From the NCBI GenBank assembly GCA_938049385.1, contig CALIBQ010000013.1, positions 1 to 64,000 on the forward strand: DNA of 64,000 bases, in the 5' to 3' direction. Below the pieces are notes generated by a model, which ran no database searches, was not told the origin of the DNA, and saw nothing but the letters and a program-made list of their open reading frames with translations. A program made the position numbers and the translations under genes. The stretch is from an uncultured Anaerolineae bacterium (GTDB lineage: Bacteria > Chloroflexota > Anaerolineae > JACIWP01). Below, one piece after another: positions 25,605-35,703 of this stretch. The number at the start of each line of letters is the position of its first letter. Position 1 is the stretch's first letter.

Positions 25605-25634
25605 AAAGCCGATAGCATCTGCTGTCGGCTTTTT
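25605..25634 (+). terminator. Terminator of rpmB
   Basis: AAAGCCGATAGC pairs with GCTGTCGGCTTT (12 bp with one G-T) around a 4-nt loop, ending in TTTTT. Confidence 0.8.
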
Positions 25635-25650
25635 CCTTTCCCGCCCACTC

Positions 25651-26331
25651 TCACACCGAACGCGCGATCAGGGCACGTTCCGCGCTGGCCCTCAGCCGGC
25701 GGATGGCCGCGGCGATACCCTCCGGGTCATGGAAGATAAAAGAGCCGGCCACCAGCACATTTGCCCCCGCTCGCACCACCTGCTCCGCAGTCTCCGGGTG
25801 GATGCCCCCATCCACGGACAGCTCGGCCCGGACCCTCTGTTCGATCATCATCTGCCGGAGCCGGCGGATCCTTCCCACGGAGCGCTCGATGAAGCTCTGC
25901 CCGCCGAAGCCCGGGTTCACCGACATTACCAGCACCAGGTCCACGTCGGCGAGGATTTCCTCCAACGCCACCAGGGGTGTGGAGGGGTTTAGGCTCACGC
26001 CGGCCCGCACCCCCAAGCCGCGAATCTGCTGAAGCGTGCGGTGCAGATGCGGACAGGTCTCGACATGGACGGTCAGCATATCCGCGCCGGCGCTGACAAA
26101 CGATTCCAGCATGGATTCCGGCTTTTCCACCATGAGGTGCACGTCCAACGGGAGACGCGTTACCCGCCGCAGGGCTTGCACCACCACCGGACCGATGGTC
26201 AAATTGGGGACGAAATGCCCATCCATCACATCCACATGGATATAGTCCGCGCCGGCAGACTCTGCCTCTGCGACCTGCTCCCCCAGGCGAGCGAAATCCG
26301 CCGAAAGGATAGAGGGTGCGATTTTGATCAT
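25651..26331 (-). CDS. rpe: Ribulose-phosphate 3-epimerase
   Basis: A 226-aa TIM-barrel enzyme interconverting ribulose-5-phosphate and xylulose-5-phosphate. IKIAPSILSADFARLGEQV, IHVDVMDGHFVPNLTIGP (metal and catalytic Asp), LDVHLMVEKPE, VLVMSVNPGFGGQSF and ELSVDGGI (second catalytic Asp) are all intact. The start at 26331 has GGAGT 7 nt before the ATG; the longer frame has none. It stands alone between rpmB and the cyd genes. Confidence 0.95.
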   Translation of the reverse strand: MIKIAPSILSADFARLGEQVAEAESAGADYIHVDVMDGHFVPNLTIGPVVVQALRRVTRLPLDVHLMVEKPESMLESFVSAGADMLTVHVETCPHLHRTLQQIRGLGVRAGVSLNPSTPLVALEEILADVDLVLVMSVNPGFGGQSFIERSVGRIRRLRQMMIEQRVRAELSVDGGIHPETAEQVVRAGANVLVAGSFIFHDPEGIAAAIRRLRASAERALIARSV

Positions 26332-26415
26332 CGGAAACACTCCTTGCCGGCCAACGGCTCGCCTGCATTGTACACTTTTCCGGCCAAAACGCAAAGGGGA
26401 CGGGCATTGGGGGAA

Positions 26416-26448
26416 AGGTGGCAGTCACCCTTGAGGTGACTGCCACCT
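26416..26448. repeat. Dispersed hairpin repeat
   Basis: AGGTGGCAGTCACC (26416-26429) and its exact complement (26435-26448) around CTTGA. A related copy lies at 50780-50814. It sits just after the cydB stop and before rpe and may double as a transcription barrier. Confidence 0.7.
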
Positions 26449-26465
26449 GACGCGAGCGGGAGGCA

Positions 26466-27500
26466 TCAATATCCTTCTTCTTCCAGCACCACCTTGCCGC
26501 GGAAGATACGGTAGATATAGGCGGTGTAGGCCAGCATGATGGGCACGCCGATAAGAGCAATGATCAACATGGTCAGCAGGGTGAGTTGGGATGCGGAAGC
26601 GTTGAAGATGCTCAATCCCTGATAGCCGGCGATGTCCACGACATTGCGCGCCGGCAGGAGATACGGATAGCAGGCCGCGCCGAACAGCGCCATCAGCCCC
26701 CCAATAGTCAAGGAAGAGGTCAGGAACGCCTTCCCAGGGTGGTGTTGGGCCAGGAAGACCCGTGTAGCGGCCATGAACAGGAGCACCAAGGCCGGCAGAA
26801 CCCAGATGAGCGCCGGCTTGCCCTGGAAGCGCGCCGGCGCGTCCCACCGGGCGGCGGCGCCGGTCAGCAAGGTCAGGATGAGGAGAGCGAACCATCCCCG
26901 CAAGGCCCATTTCCTTGCCCGTTCTGCCACCGCACCGTTCGTCTTGTTCATAAGGTATACTGCCCCGTGGGTGACGAACATGGCCAGGCCGGTTATCCCG
27001 ACGAGCAGGGAAAAGGGATTGAGCAGGGTGAAGAAACTGCCGGCATATTCCATGTCAGCGGTCAGGGGCACGCCGCGCATGACGTTCCCGACCGCGACCC
27101 CCAACAACAGGGCCGGCACCAGGCTTCCCACACACAGCGCGCCATCCCAGAAGGCGCGCCAGCGAGGGCTTTCCACCCGACTGCGGAACTCGAACGACAC
27201 GGCCCGAAAGATGAGGGCGAAGAGCACCAGCATCAGGGCGAGATAGAACCCGCTGAAGACGGTGGCATAGACGTGCGGGAACGCCGCGAACAGCGCACCG
27301 CCGCCAGTCAACAGCCAGACCTCGTTACCGTCCCAGAAAGGGCCGATGGCATGGAAGACCATGCGGCGCTCGCGATCATTCCTGGCGACCCATGGAAGCA
27401 GGACGCCGGCGCCCAGGTCAAAGCCGTCCAGGATGGCATAGCCGGTCAGCAGGACGCCGATCAGCAGGAACCAGATGTTCTGCAAAAGGGCATGGCTCAT
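26466..27500 (-). CDS. cydB: Cytochrome bd ubiquinol oxidase subunit II
   Basis: A 344-aa membrane protein with about eight or nine helices. The start MSHALLQNIWFLLIGVLLTG and the GYAILDGFDLGAGVLLPW segment are the CydB hallmark, and GPFWDGNEVWLLTGGGALFAAFP is the conserved loop. It overlaps cydA by 4 nt (ATGA). With CydA it reduces O2 to water using quinol; in anaerobes it mostly scavenges oxygen. Confidence 0.95.
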   Translation of the reverse strand: MSHALLQNIWFLLIGVLLTGYAILDGFDLGAGVLLPWVARNDRERRMVFHAIGPFWDGNEVWLLTGGGALFAAFPHVYATVFSGFYLALMLVLFALIFRAVSFEFRSRVESPRWRAFWDGALCVGSLVPALLLGVAVGNVMRGVPLTADMEYAGSFFTLLNPFSLLVGITGLAMFVTHGAVYLMNKTNGAVAERARKWALRGWFALLILTLLTGAAARWDAPARFQGKPALIWVLPALVLLFMAATRVFLAQHHPGKAFLTSSLTIGGLMALFGAACYPYLLPARNVVDIAGYQGLSIFNASASQLTLLTMLIIALIGVPIMLAYTAYIYRIFRGKVVLEEEGY

Positions 27501-28843
27501 CGCGCTACCTCCTTTGCCGGCACATGCGCGGGCGATGCCGGCCCTCGGGCGATCTCACGCACCAGCAGAAAGATCAATAACGCCAGCAGGGCGGAGTAAA
27601 TGAGCACAAAGAGGATGATGGTTGCAAGCACTTGCTCTGCCGGCACCACCACCGATACCGCATCGCGCGTGCGGAGCAGTCCATATACCGCCCAGGGCTG
27701 CCGGCCCAGCTCCGCCGCCATCCAGCCCAGCTCCAAGGAAAGCCACGGCAGGGGCAGGCTGAGGAGCACTGCCCACAAGAATGTTCGATTAGTGAACCGC
27801 CGCTTTCCCAGCAGTAGCCCCAACCACGAGATGAGGATAAACCATCCGCCCAGGAGCACCATCAAGTGGTAGGGGTAGAAGCTAAGCTCCACCGGCGGCC
27901 AATCCTCTCGAGGAAACTGGTCCAGGCCGGCCACCGTCGCGTTCGGGTCAAAGTAGAGCAGGAAGCTCAGCAGTCTCGGCACGGCGATGCGCAGACGCAC
28001 CGTCTGATTGGCCGCATCCGGGAAGCCCCAGATGACCAGGCCGGCACCCTGCTCGGTGCGGAACAGCCCTTCAAAGGCCGCCATTTTGGCCGGCTGGGTC
28101 AGGCCGACCTGCTCGGAATGAAGGTGCCCCGTCACCAGGATGAGCAGGGATGCCGCCGCCGCGGCCGCCAGCCCGATATGAAGCGAGCGGCGGGCGAACT
28201 CCCGATGCCGGCCTTTCAGGAGATACCAGGCACCGATGCCGGCCATAAAGAATGCGCCGGTCAAAATGGACGCGACTACGGTATGGGTGTACCGGGGCAG
28301 GGTGGAGGGGTTAAAGACGGCCGCCAGGAAGTTGGTCAGCTCCGCCCGGCGGAACGCGCCCTCTCCCACAATGCGGTAGGCCGTCGGGGTCTGCTGCCAG
28401 GAATTGGCCACGATGATCCAGAAGGCGGAAAGGGTGGAACCGATGGCCACCATCAAGGTAGAGAACCAGTAAAAGCCGCGAGAGACGCGGCGCCGGCCGA
28501 AGATCAGCACTCCCAAGAACGTGGACTCCAGGAAAAAGGCGAACACCCCTTCCGCCGCCAGCGGGGAACCGAAGATATCCCCGACAAAGCGGGAGTATGT
28601 GGACCAGTTTGTGCCGAACTGAAACTCCATCGTGATGCCGGTGGCCACCCCGACAGCGAAAAGCATGGCGAATAACTTGATCCAAAATGCCATCATCGTT
28701 TCATATTCCGGGTCGGCAGTGCGCAGGTAGCGCCAGCCGATGTAGACGATAAGCCACGCCAGGCCGATGGTCACCGGCGGATAGAGAAAGTGGAAGGCGG
28801 CGGTCAGCCCGAACTGGATGCGCGCCAGGAGCACTGGGTCCAT
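27497..28843 (-). CDS. cydA: Cytochrome bd ubiquinol oxidase subunit I
   Basis: A 448-aa heme-bearing subunit. FHFLYPPVTIGLAW contains the N-terminal heme ligand His; NSWQQTPTAYR is the conserved loop after helix IV; a quinol-oxidation loop of the short type explains the length below the E. coli form. GGAGG lies 6 nt before the ATG. It is followed directly by cydB; no CydX-like small gene or cydDC is seen. The rubrerythrin and Rrf2 genes upstream on the same strand suggest joint oxygen-defence control. Confidence 0.94.
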   Translation of the reverse strand: MDPVLLARIQFGLTAAFHFLYPPVTIGLAWLIVYIGWRYLRTADPEYETMMAFWIKLFAMLFAVGVATGITMEFQFGTNWSTYSRFVGDIFGSPLAAEGVFAFFLESTFLGVLIFGRRRVSRGFYWFSTLMVAIGSTLSAFWIIVANSWQQTPTAYRIVGEGAFRRAELTNFLAAVFNPSTLPRYTHTVVASILTGAFFMAGIGAWYLLKGRHREFARRSLHIGLAAAAAASLLILVTGHLHSEQVGLTQPAKMAAFEGLFRTEQGAGLVIWGFPDAANQTVRLRIAVPRLLSFLLYFDPNATVAGLDQFPREDWPPVELSFYPYHLMVLLGGWFILISWLGLLLGKRRFTNRTFLWAVLLSLPLPWLSLELGWMAAELGRQPWAVYGLLRTRDAVSVVVPAEQVLATIILFVLIYSALLALLIFLLVREIARGPASPAHVPAKEVAR

Positions 28844-28877
28844 GATTTTCCTCCTTTTTCACACAAGGGTGTGCAGT

Positions 28878-28910
28878 GGGGGAACCGGCATCAGCGGTGC
28901 CGGCTCCCCC
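28878..28910 (-). terminator. Hairpin between rubrerythrin and cydA
   Basis: GGGGGA.CCGGCA pairs with TGCCGG.TCCCCC around a 7-nt loop. There is no T-run after it on the minus strand, so partial termination or mRNA processing is more likely than full stop. Confidence 0.5.
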
Positions 28911-28920
28911 ATGCTGGGCG

Positions 28921-29424
28921 CTAGAACTTGCGGAACTTGTCGCGCGTGGCGCCGCAAATGGGACAGCGGTCCGGCGCCTCACCTTCCACGGTCCAGCCGC
29001 ACACATCGCAAATGTAGATGTCGCCTACTTCCACATCTTTGCCGGCCAGGACGGCCTGGCGCGCCTTCTGATACATGCCGGCATGCACCTTCTCCGCTTC
29101 CAGCGCGTAATGTGTGGAGCGCACGGCGGCCTTCTCTTCCTGCAGTTCCGCCACCGCCTTATAGGCTGGGTACATCTCGTCCACCTCGAAGGTCTCACCG
29201 TCAATGGCGGCCTGCAGGTTGGCCGGCGACTCGCCCACGCCGCCCAGGGTCCTCAGGTGATTGGTGGCATGCACCTGTTCCGCATAGGCGATGGCGCGGA
29301 ACAGGCGCGCTACCTTAGGGAACCCCTCTTTCTCGGCCTCGGCGGCAAAGATAAGGTACTTCATGTGCGCTTGGCTCTCCCCAGCGAAAGCGGCTTCCAG
29401 ATTGGCTTTGGTCATTTTGCGCAT
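28921..29424 (-). CDS. Rubrerythrin
   Basis: A 167-aa peroxide-reducing di-iron protein. An N-terminal ferritin-like domain has two E-x-x-H type ligand sets (AFAGESQAHMKY; FRAIAYAEQVHATNHL; AAVRSTHYALEAEKVHAGMY) and a C-terminal rubredoxin domain has CXXCG...CPICGA. It detoxifies H2O2 in anaerobes and microaerophiles. GGAGG lies 6 nt before the ATG. It lies between the Rrf2 regulator and cydAB on one strand. Confidence 0.95.
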   Translation of the reverse strand: MRKMTKANLEAAFAGESQAHMKYLIFAAEAEKEGFPKVARLFRAIAYAEQVHATNHLRTLGGVGESPANLQAAIDGETFEVDEMYPAYKAVAELQEEKAAVRSTHYALEAEKVHAGMYQKARQAVLAGKDVEVGDIYICDVCGWTVEGEAPDRCPICGATRDKFRKF

Positions 29425-29506
29425 AGGACACCTCCCGTTGGTAAATTTAGGATACCTCCGAACACTGACGTGCAGGGTCCGGCGATTCGCTCAGCGACTG
29501 CCCGCG

Positions 29507-29902
29507 CTACGCGAGCTGGGCGAAGGTGATGTGATCCAGCGCTGTCTCGATGGAGTGCTGAAGGCCCATCCAGACCTCGTGGACGGGGCATTCGGGCATA
29601 AGGGGGCAGGACGCCGGCTCCACCGCGCAGGCGCTGACGACTGGCGCCCCTTCCACGGCCTGCATGACCTGGAGCATCGTGATTTCGGCCGGCGGGCGGG
29701 CCAGCGCGATACCGCCGCTGGGGCCGCGCGCGCTCTGGAGGATGCCGGCGGCCGTCAGCCGGGTGACAATGCGCCGCGCCAGAGCGTGGGGGATAAGCTT
29801 CTCCCGCGCCAGCTCTCGAGCGGTGGTATGAGCGCCGGCCGGCCGCATGGCTAGGTACAGCACGGTGCGGATAGCGTAGTCCGTCTCGCGTTTGACCATC
29901 AT
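29507..29902 (-). CDS. Rrf2 family transcriptional regulator (redox type)
   Basis: A 131-aa winged-helix regulator. MVKRETDYAIRTVLYLAM is the Rrf2 start and GPSGGIALARPPAEIT is the wing. Three cysteines (SACAVEPASCPLMPECPV) are spaced suitably for an Fe-S cluster. It probably controls itself, rubrerythrin and cydAB in response to oxygen or NO (inferred from neighbours). A perfect inverted repeat covers its promoter. Two ATGs open the gene (29902 and 29899). Confidence 0.88.
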   Translation of the reverse strand: MMVKRETDYAIRTVLYLAMRPAGAHTTARELAREKLIPHALARRIVTRLTAAGILQSARGPSGGIALARPPAEITMLQVMQAVEGAPVVSACAVEPASCPLMPECPVHEVWMGLQHSIETALDHITFAQLA

Positions 29903-29913
29903 ATTTGCCTATA

Positions 29914-29936
29914 AATGATACTATTCTAGTATCATT
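29914..29936 (-). promoter_or_regulatory. Operator of the second Rrf2 regulator
   Basis: Perfect inverted repeat AATGATACTA (29914-29923)-TTC-TAGTATCATT (29927-29936). It overlaps the -10 box and the start site of the Rrf2 promoter, so bound protein would shut the gene off. No second copy was found before rubrerythrin or cydA. Confidence 0.75.
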
Positions 29937-29962
29937 ATAACCGGGTTTAGCACGTTTGTCAA
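29934..29962 (-). promoter_or_regulatory. Promoter of the second Rrf2 gene
   Basis: Minus strand: TTGACA (29962-29957), 17-nt spacer, TATAAT (29939-29934), a perfect consensus. It is divergent from the uvrA promoter only 20 bp away. Confidence 0.85.
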
Positions 29963-29979
29963 GAGGGTTTTTGCCGCAA

Positions 29980-30008
29980 TTGACAGAATTGCCTGGATAC
30001 CATACAAT
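29980..30008 (+). promoter_or_regulatory. Promoter of uvrA
   Basis: TTGACA (29980-29985), 17-nt spacer, TACAAT (30003-30008). Start near 30015 gives a 5' leader of about 68 nt. No LexA-like site is seen. Confidence 0.75.
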
Positions 30009-30082
30009 GGAATGTTGGACTTTAATACGGTTGGCGTGTTTGGAATGGAAGTTGGGGCTGTGTAGTGAGGCTGTGAGGGGAA

Positions 30083-32992
30083 ATGGCTCTAGATAAACTG
30101 ATCGTTCGCGGCGCCCGCGAGCATAACCTGAAAAACATCGACGTGGAAATCCCGCGCGATAAGCTGGTGGTCATCACCGGGCTGTCTGGTTCGGGGAAGT
30201 CCAGCCTGGCTTTCGATACCATATACGCCGAGGGACAGCGGCGCTACGTGGAGTCCCTCTCCGCCTACGCGCGCCAGTTCCTGGGCCTGATGGAAAAGCC
30301 GGACGTGGACCAGATTGAGGGCCTCTCGCCGGCCATCTCCATCGACCAGAAAGGCATCTCCCACAACCCGCGCTCCACCGTGGGCACGGTGACCGAGATT
30401 TACGACTATCTGCGCCTGCTGTTCGCCCGCGTCGGCACGCCGCACTGCCCCCAATGCGGCCGGCCCATCACTCAGCAGACCGTCCAGCAGATTGTGGACG
30501 CTGTGCTGGAACTGCCGGAGGGCACCCGCGTCATGGTGCTGGCGCCGCTGGTGCGCGACCGTAAAGGGGAGCACCGCCGCGTTTTCGAGGATATCCGCAA
30601 GGCCGGCTATGTCCGCGTCCGCGTCGACGGCGAAATCCGCGAGGTGGACGAGGAGATCGAGCTGGACCGCTACAAACAGCACTCCATCGAGGCCATGGTG
30701 GACCGCCTGGTAGTGCGCTCGCCGGCGCGCATGGACCCTGACGAGGCCTCCGATTACACCACCCGCATCTCGGATTCCGTGGAGACGGCGCTGAAGCTGG
30801 GCGGTGGCCTGGTCATCATCAGCCGGCTGACCGAGGACGGCAGGATGGAGGACATGCTCTTCTCCGAGCACTTCTCCTGCGTGCACTGTGGCATCTCCCT
30901 GCCGGAAATCGAGCCGCGTACCTTCTCGTTCAACACGCCCTACGGAGCCTGCCCGACCTGCGACGGCCTGGGAAGCCAGCTCGAGTTCGACCCGGACCTG
31001 ATCATCCCGGATAAGTCCTTGACCCTGGCGCAGGGAGCCATCCGCCCCTGGCACCGCTACGACGACAACGGCGACGGCTATTATCACCAGCTTCTGCGGG
31101 CGGCGTGCGAATATTACGGCATCCCGATGAACGTGCCAGTGTCGGAGCTTTCCCCGAAGCAGATTCACCGTCTGCTGTACGGCGGCCGGCCGGGCGAGAC
31201 CATCCGCGTCCACTACCGCAACCGGCGCGGTGAGGAGCGCTATTACGAGACCATCTTCGAAGGGGTCATCAACAACCTTCAGCGCCGCTATCGCGAGACC
31301 CAGTCCGACTACTCCCGGGCGATGATCGAGCGCTATATGGCCATGCGCGACTGCCCCACCTGTGGAGGAACCCGTCTGCGCAAGGAGGCGCTGGCTGTTA
31401 CTATTGACGGGCTGAATATCGCTGAGGTGTCGGCCATGCCGGTGGGGGAAGTCCTGCGCTGGGTCGAGCGTCTGCAGGGGGACGATTCGCCGCTGACCAG
31501 CCGGCAGAAGCAGATCGCCCACCAGATTTTCAAGGAACTGCGCTCGCGCCTGCAGTTCATGGTCAACGTCGGCCTCGACTATCTCACCCTGAGCCGGCGC
31601 GCTTCCACCCTTTCCGGCGGCGAGGCCCAGCGCATCCGCCTGGCCACGCAGATCGGGTCGCAGTTGATGGGTGTGCTGTACATCCTGGACGAGCCGTCCA
31701 TCGGCCTGCACCCGCGCGACAACGGCCGGCTCATCCAGACCCTGAAGCAGATGCGCGACCTGGGCAATACCGTGCTGGTCATCGAGCACGATGAGGAAAC
31801 CATGCGCTCCGCCGACTGGATCATTGATATGGGTCCGGGCGCCGGCGAACACGGCGGGCGCATCGTCGCCGCCGGCCCCATCGAGGTCATTGAGGCCTGC
31901 CCGGAGTCCATCACCGGCCAGTTCCTCAGCGGCCGGCGTTCCCTGCCGGTGCCAGCACGGCGCCGGCCCGGCAACGGCCATTACCTGGTAGTGCGCGGCG
32001 CCAGCGAGCACAACCTGAAAAACATCGACGTGCGTTTCCCGCTGGGGACCTTCATCTGCGTCACAGGCGTCTCCGGCTCCGGCAAGTCCACCCTTATCAT
32101 CGAGGTGCTGTACAAAAAGCTGGCCCAGCGGCTTTATCATGCCAAGGACCGGCCGGGCGCCCATCGCTCCATCGAGGGAGTCGAGCATATTGACAAGGTC
32201 ATCAACATTGACCAGAGCCCTATTGGACGCACGCCGCGCTCCAACCCGGCCACGTATACCGATGTCTTCACGCCCATCCGCTCCGTGTTCGCCGCTCTGC
32301 CGGAGTCGAAGATGCGCGGCTATCGGCCGGGGCGCTTTTCCTTCAACGTAAAGGGCGGGCGCTGTGAGGCATGCCGGGGGGATGGCATCATTCGCATCGA
32401 GATGCAGTTCCTGCCGGATGTATACGTGCCGTGCGAGGTGTGCCACGGCCGGCGCTACAACCGCGAGGCCCTGGAGATCCGCTATAAGGGCAAGAATATC
32501 GCCGATGTGCTGGACATGACGGTGCAGGAGGCCATGGAGTTCTTCGCCAACATCCCAGCCATCCGCCGGCGCCTGCAGACCCTCTATGATGTGGGTCTGG
32601 GCTACATCCGGCTTGGCCAGCCGGCGCCGACCCTGTCCGGCGGCGAGGCTCAGCGCGTCAAGCTGGCCAAGGAACTTTCCCGCAAGGCCACCGGACGCAC
32701 GCTGTATATCCTGGACGAGCCAACCACCGGTCTGCATTTCGCCGACGTGGAGAAGCTCCTGCAGGTGCTCCAGCGGCTGGTGGACGCCGGCAACACCGTC
32801 ATCGTCATCGAGCATCACTTGGACGTCATCAAGTCCGCGGATTGGGTGATTGATTTGGGCCCGGAGGGGGGCGAGGCCGGCGGCCGGATCGTCGCCGAGG
32901 GGACACCGGAAGAGGTGGCCGCTAATCCGAACTCGTACACCGGGCAGTTCCTGCGCAAGGTGCTGGAGCCTCAGCGCCTGCAGGTAGCATGA
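30083..32992 (+). CDS. uvrA: UvrABC excinuclease subunit A
   Basis: A 969-aa DNA damage sensor for nucleotide excision repair. Two ABC ATPase halves: Walker [15 protein letters not shown] and [11 protein letters not shown], signature LSGGEAQR twice, and Walker [16 protein letters not shown] and [13 protein letters not shown]. Zinc modules CVHCG...CPTCDG, CPTCGG-type and CEACRGDG...CEVCHGRRY are intact. Length is typical. It heads a plus-strand group with the FAD enzyme (31 nt later) and miaB. Confidence 0.97.
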   Translation: MALDKLIVRGAREHNLKNIDVEIPRDKLVVITGLSGSGKSSLAFDTIYAEGQRRYVESLSAYARQFLGLMEKPDVDQIEGLSPAISIDQKGISHNPRSTVGTVTEIYDYLRLLFARVGTPHCPQCGRPITQQTVQQIVDAVLELPEGTRVMVLAPLVRDRKGEHRRVFEDIRKAGYVRVRVDGEIREVDEEIELDRYKQHSIEAMVDRLVVRSPARMDPDEASDYTTRISDSVETALKLGGGLVIISRLTEDGRMEDMLFSEHFSCVHCGISLPEIEPRTFSFNTPYGACPTCDGLGSQLEFDPDLIIPDKSLTLAQGAIRPWHRYDDNGDGYYHQLLRAACEYYGIPMNVPVSELSPKQIHRLLYGGRPGETIRVHYRNRRGEERYYETIFEGVINNLQRRYRETQSDYSRAMIERYMAMRDCPTCGGTRLRKEALAVTIDGLNIAEVSAMPVGEVLRWVERLQGDDSPLTSRQKQIAHQIFKELRSRLQFMVNVGLDYLTLSRRASTLSGGEAQRIRLATQIGSQLMGVLYILDEPSIGLHPRDNGRLIQTLKQMRDLGNTVLVIEHDEETMRSADWIIDMGPGAGEHGGRIVAAGPIEVIEACPESITGQFLSGRRSLPVPARRRPGNGHYLVVRGASEHNLKNIDVRFPLGTFICVTGVSGSGKSTLIIEVLYKKLAQRLYHAKDRPGAHRSIEGVEHIDKVINIDQSPIGRTPRSNPATYTDVFTPIRSVFAALPESKMRGYRPGRFSFNVKGGRCEACRGDGIIRIEMQFLPDVYVPCEVCHGRRYNREALEIRYKGKNIADVLDMTVQEAMEFFANIPAIRRRLQTLYDVGLGYIRLGQPAPTLSGGEAQRVKLAKELSRKATGRTLYILDEPTTGLHFADVEKLLQVLQRLVDAGNTVIVIEHHLDVIKSADWVIDLGPEGGEAGGRIVAEGTPEEVAANPNSYTGQFLRKVLEPQRLQVA

Positions 32993-33023
32993 GAAACGCC
33001 GATTCTGACGCAAAGGGGAGCAC

Positions 33024-34412
33024 ATGACACCAGAGAAATTCGATGTCATCATTGTAGGAACCGGGCCGGCGGGTATCTTCGCCGCCCTCGAATTGACCGG
33101 CAAGCGCCGCGATCTGAAGGTGCTGATGCTGGAAAAGGGCGTTGATCTGGAAAAGCGCAACTGCCCCATGCACACGCGCGGCGTCGAATGCCAGCACTGC
33201 AAGCCCTGCTCCCTGCTTTCGGGCTGGGGCGGTGCCGGCGCCTATTCCGACGGCAAACTCACGCTGTCGCCGGAAGTGGGCGGCCGGCTGGCCAGCATCC
33301 TGCCGCGCGAGGAGGTCGAGGAGCTGATCAAAGAGGTGGACGCCACCTACGTGCGCTACGGCGCCACTGAGGTGGTGCACGGCGCCAATATGGATGAGGT
33401 AGAGCGGCTTCAGAAAGAGGCGGCCAAGGCCGGCCTGCGCCTGGTGGCCGATCCCATCCGCCATATGGGCACGGACCGCTCCGCCGCCATCCTCAAGGCT
33501 ATGCGCGATGACCTGCTGGCGCGCGGTGTGGCCATCCGCTTCCGCTCAGAGGTAACGTCTATCCTGACCGACAATAATCACGCGGTGGGCGTCGAGCTGA
33601 AGGACGGCACCCAGATTCACTCCACCTTCATCATCCTGGCGCCCGGGCGCGACGGCGCGCCGTGGCTGTTGGCGAAGGCCAAGGAGCTGGACCTGACGCT
33701 GGGGCGCAACCCGGTGGATGTGGGCATTCGCGTGGAACTGCCGGCGACGGTGCTGGAACCCCTGACCTCGGTCCTGTATGAACCGAAGCTCATCTATTTC
33801 ACCAAGGCCTTCGACGACCAGGTGCGCACCTTCTGCGTCTGCCCATACGGCGAGGTGGTGACCGAATGGTACGGCGACGTGATGACGGTCAACGGCCACA
33901 GCTATGCCAACCGCCGCACCTTGAACACCAACTTCGCCCTGCTGGTGAGCAAGACTTTCACTGAGCCGTTCGATAATCCCATCGAGTACGGCAAGTCCAT
34001 CGCGCGGCTGGCCAACCTGCTGGGTGACGGCGTTATCGTCCAGCGCCTGTACGACTTGGAGCAGGGCCGGCGCTCCACCCCCGAGCGCATGAGCCGCTCC
34101 GTCATCCGGCCGACCCTGCCCACCGCCACACCGGGCGACCTGGGCTTGGTCTTCCCGTACCGCCACCTGGCCAACCTGCTGGAAATGCTGAAAGCCATGG
34201 ATCAACTGACGCCTGGCGTATATTCTCGCCATACCCTGCTGTACGGCGTCGAGGTGAAGTTCTACTCCTCGCGGCTCAATCTGACCCCGCAGATGGAGAC
34301 GCGCATCGAGAACCTCTTTGCTGTCGGCGATGGGGCCGGCGTGACACGCGGCGTCATCCAAGCATCGGCTTCGGGCATCGTCGCCGCCCGCGCGATCCTG
34401 GAACGCGTCTGA
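33024..34412 (+). CDS. FAD-dependent dehydrogenase (COG2509-like)
   Basis: A 462-aa flavoprotein. FDVIIVGTGPAGIFAALEL is the N-terminal dinucleotide-binding fold. ECQHCKPCSLLSGWGGAGAY with SDGKL follows, typical of a conserved family of uncharacterised FAD dehydrogenases in which the Cys-rich loop precedes GG-G-SDGK. NLFAVGDGAGVTRGVIQASASG near the C-terminus is the second FAD-binding motif. The substrate is unknown. It lies 31 nt after uvrA and 7 nt before miaB. Confidence 0.85.
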   Translation: MTPEKFDVIIVGTGPAGIFAALELTGKRRDLKVLMLEKGVDLEKRNCPMHTRGVECQHCKPCSLLSGWGGAGAYSDGKLTLSPEVGGRLASILPREEVEELIKEVDATYVRYGATEVVHGANMDEVERLQKEAAKAGLRLVADPIRHMGTDRSAAILKAMRDDLLARGVAIRFRSEVTSILTDNNHAVGVELKDGTQIHSTFIILAPGRDGAPWLLAKAKELDLTLGRNPVDVGIRVELPATVLEPLTSVLYEPKLIYFTKAFDDQVRTFCVCPYGEVVTEWYGDVMTVNGHSYANRRTLNTNFALLVSKTFTEPFDNPIEYGKSIARLANLLGDGVIVQRLYDLEQGRRSTPERMSRSVIRPTLPTATPGDLGLVFPYRHLANLLEMLKAMDQLTPGVYSRHTLLYGVEVKFYSSRLNLTPQMETRIENLFAVGDGAGVTRGVIQASASGIVAARAILERV

Positions 34413-34419
34413 GCACATC

Positions 34420-35703
34420 ATGACCCGGCGCTATTACATCTGGACCATCGGCTGTCAGATGAATACTGCGGATTCGCGCTCCGTCGCCGAGGGATTGGAG
34501 CGGCGGGGTTTTTTGCCGGCTTCCTCTCCGGAGCAGGCCGATGTCATCGTGCTCAACACCTGCGTGGTGCGGGAGAGCGCGGAACAGCGCGCCCGCGGCC
34601 GGCTCAGCTCCCTGCGGCCGGTCAAGCGGAAGCGGCCTGGGGCCGTGCTGGCGGTCATGGGCTGTCTGGTGGGGGAGAACGAGGCGGAACTGCAACGGGA
34701 ATACCCGTTTGTGGACCTTTTCCTGCGCCCTTCGCATCCGGAGCCGCTGTTCGCCCTGCTGGACGCCGGCGGGTGCGGCGAACGGCTCTCTGCCCCTGTC
34801 TCTCCCGTGCCGGTCAGCGCGTACCTGCCCATCAGCTATGGGTGCGACCATCACTGCACGTACTGCATTGTGCGCCTGCGCCGCGGGCCTCAGCGAAGCC
34901 GGCCAGTCGAGGACATCTACCGCGATGCTCTGGAGCTGGTGGAGCGGGGGGCACGCGAGATCATCCTGCTGGGGCAGAACGTGGACGCCTACGGCAGGGA
35001 TTTGCCCGGCCGGCCGGACCTGGCCGACCTGCTGGCGAAACTGCACGACATCCCCGGCCTGTGGCGCCTGCGCTTCCTGACCTCCCATCCGGCAGACATG
35101 CAGGAGCGGTTGATCGAAGCTGTGGCGGAACTGCCCAAGGTATGCGAGCATTTCGAACTGCCGGTACAGTCGGGGAGCGATGCCGTCCTGCGCAGGATGG
35201 GCCGCAATTATACCGCCGGCCAGTATCTGGAGCTGGTCGGGCGCATCCGTGCCTGGGTGCCGGACGCCGGCCTGGCGACCGATGTCATTGTGGGCTTTTG
35301 CGGTGAGACCGACGAGGATTTCCAGGCTACCCGCCGGCTCCTGGAGATGGTGCGCTTTGATGTGGTGCACATCGCGGCCTATTCGGTGCGCCCGGGCACG
35401 CCAGCGGAGCGGCTCCCGGATGATGTGCCGCCGGAGGTGAAAGAGGCGCGCCGGCAGGAGCTGGAACAGTTTCAGGAGCGCATCGCCGGCGAGATCAACG
35501 CCGCCCTGCTGGGGAAGAGCGTCGAGGTCCTGGTGGAGGAGCGGCAGAAGGGCCGCTGGCGCGGCAGAACCCGACAGAATAAGCTGGTCTTCTTTGACAG
35601 CGATCAGGAACTGGCCGGCGCGCTGGTGGATGTGCGCATCACATGGGCCGGCCCCTGGTCCCTCATCGGGGAGCTGGAGCGGATAAAGGCTCGAACGCCG
35701 TGA
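34420..35703 (+). CDS. miaB: tRNA methylthiotransferase MiaB
   Basis: A 427-aa radical SAM enzyme that adds a methylthio group to i6A37 of tRNA. The N-terminal UPF0004 domain has IGCQMNTADS, NTCVVRESAEQR and MGCLVG with the three auxiliary-cluster cysteines. The radical SAM motif is YGCDHHCTYCIV, and a C-terminal TRAM domain (VEVLVEERQKGRWRGRTRQN) binds RNA. IGCQMN favours MiaB over MtaB or RimO. Its 3' end overlaps the convergent Ntn-like gene by 41 nt. Confidence 0.93.
   Translation: MTRRYYIWTIGCQMNTADSRSVAEGLERRGFLPASSPEQADVIVLNTCVVRESAEQRARGRLSSLRPVKRKRPGAVLAVMGCLVGENEAELQREYPFVDLFLRPSHPEPLFALLDAGGCGERLSAPVSPVPVSAYLPISYGCDHHCTYCIVRLRRGPQRSRPVEDIYRDALELVERGAREIILLGQNVDAYGRDLPGRPDLADLLAKLHDIPGLWRLRFLTSHPADMQERLIEAVAELPKVCEHFELPVQSGSDAVLRRMGRNYTAGQYLELVGRIRAWVPDAGLATDVIVGFCGETDEDFQATRRLLEMVRFDVVHIAAYSVRPGTPAERLPDDVPPEVKEARRQELEQFQERIAGEINAALLGKSVEVLVEERQKGRWRGRTRQNKLVFFDSDQELAGALVDVRITWAGPWSLIGELERIKARTP

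Noticed and set aside
30089..33202. A 1037-codon open frame on the minus strand opposite uvrA
   Set aside because: It lies wholly antisense to an intact uvrA, shows no domain and is a typical GC-rich shadow frame.
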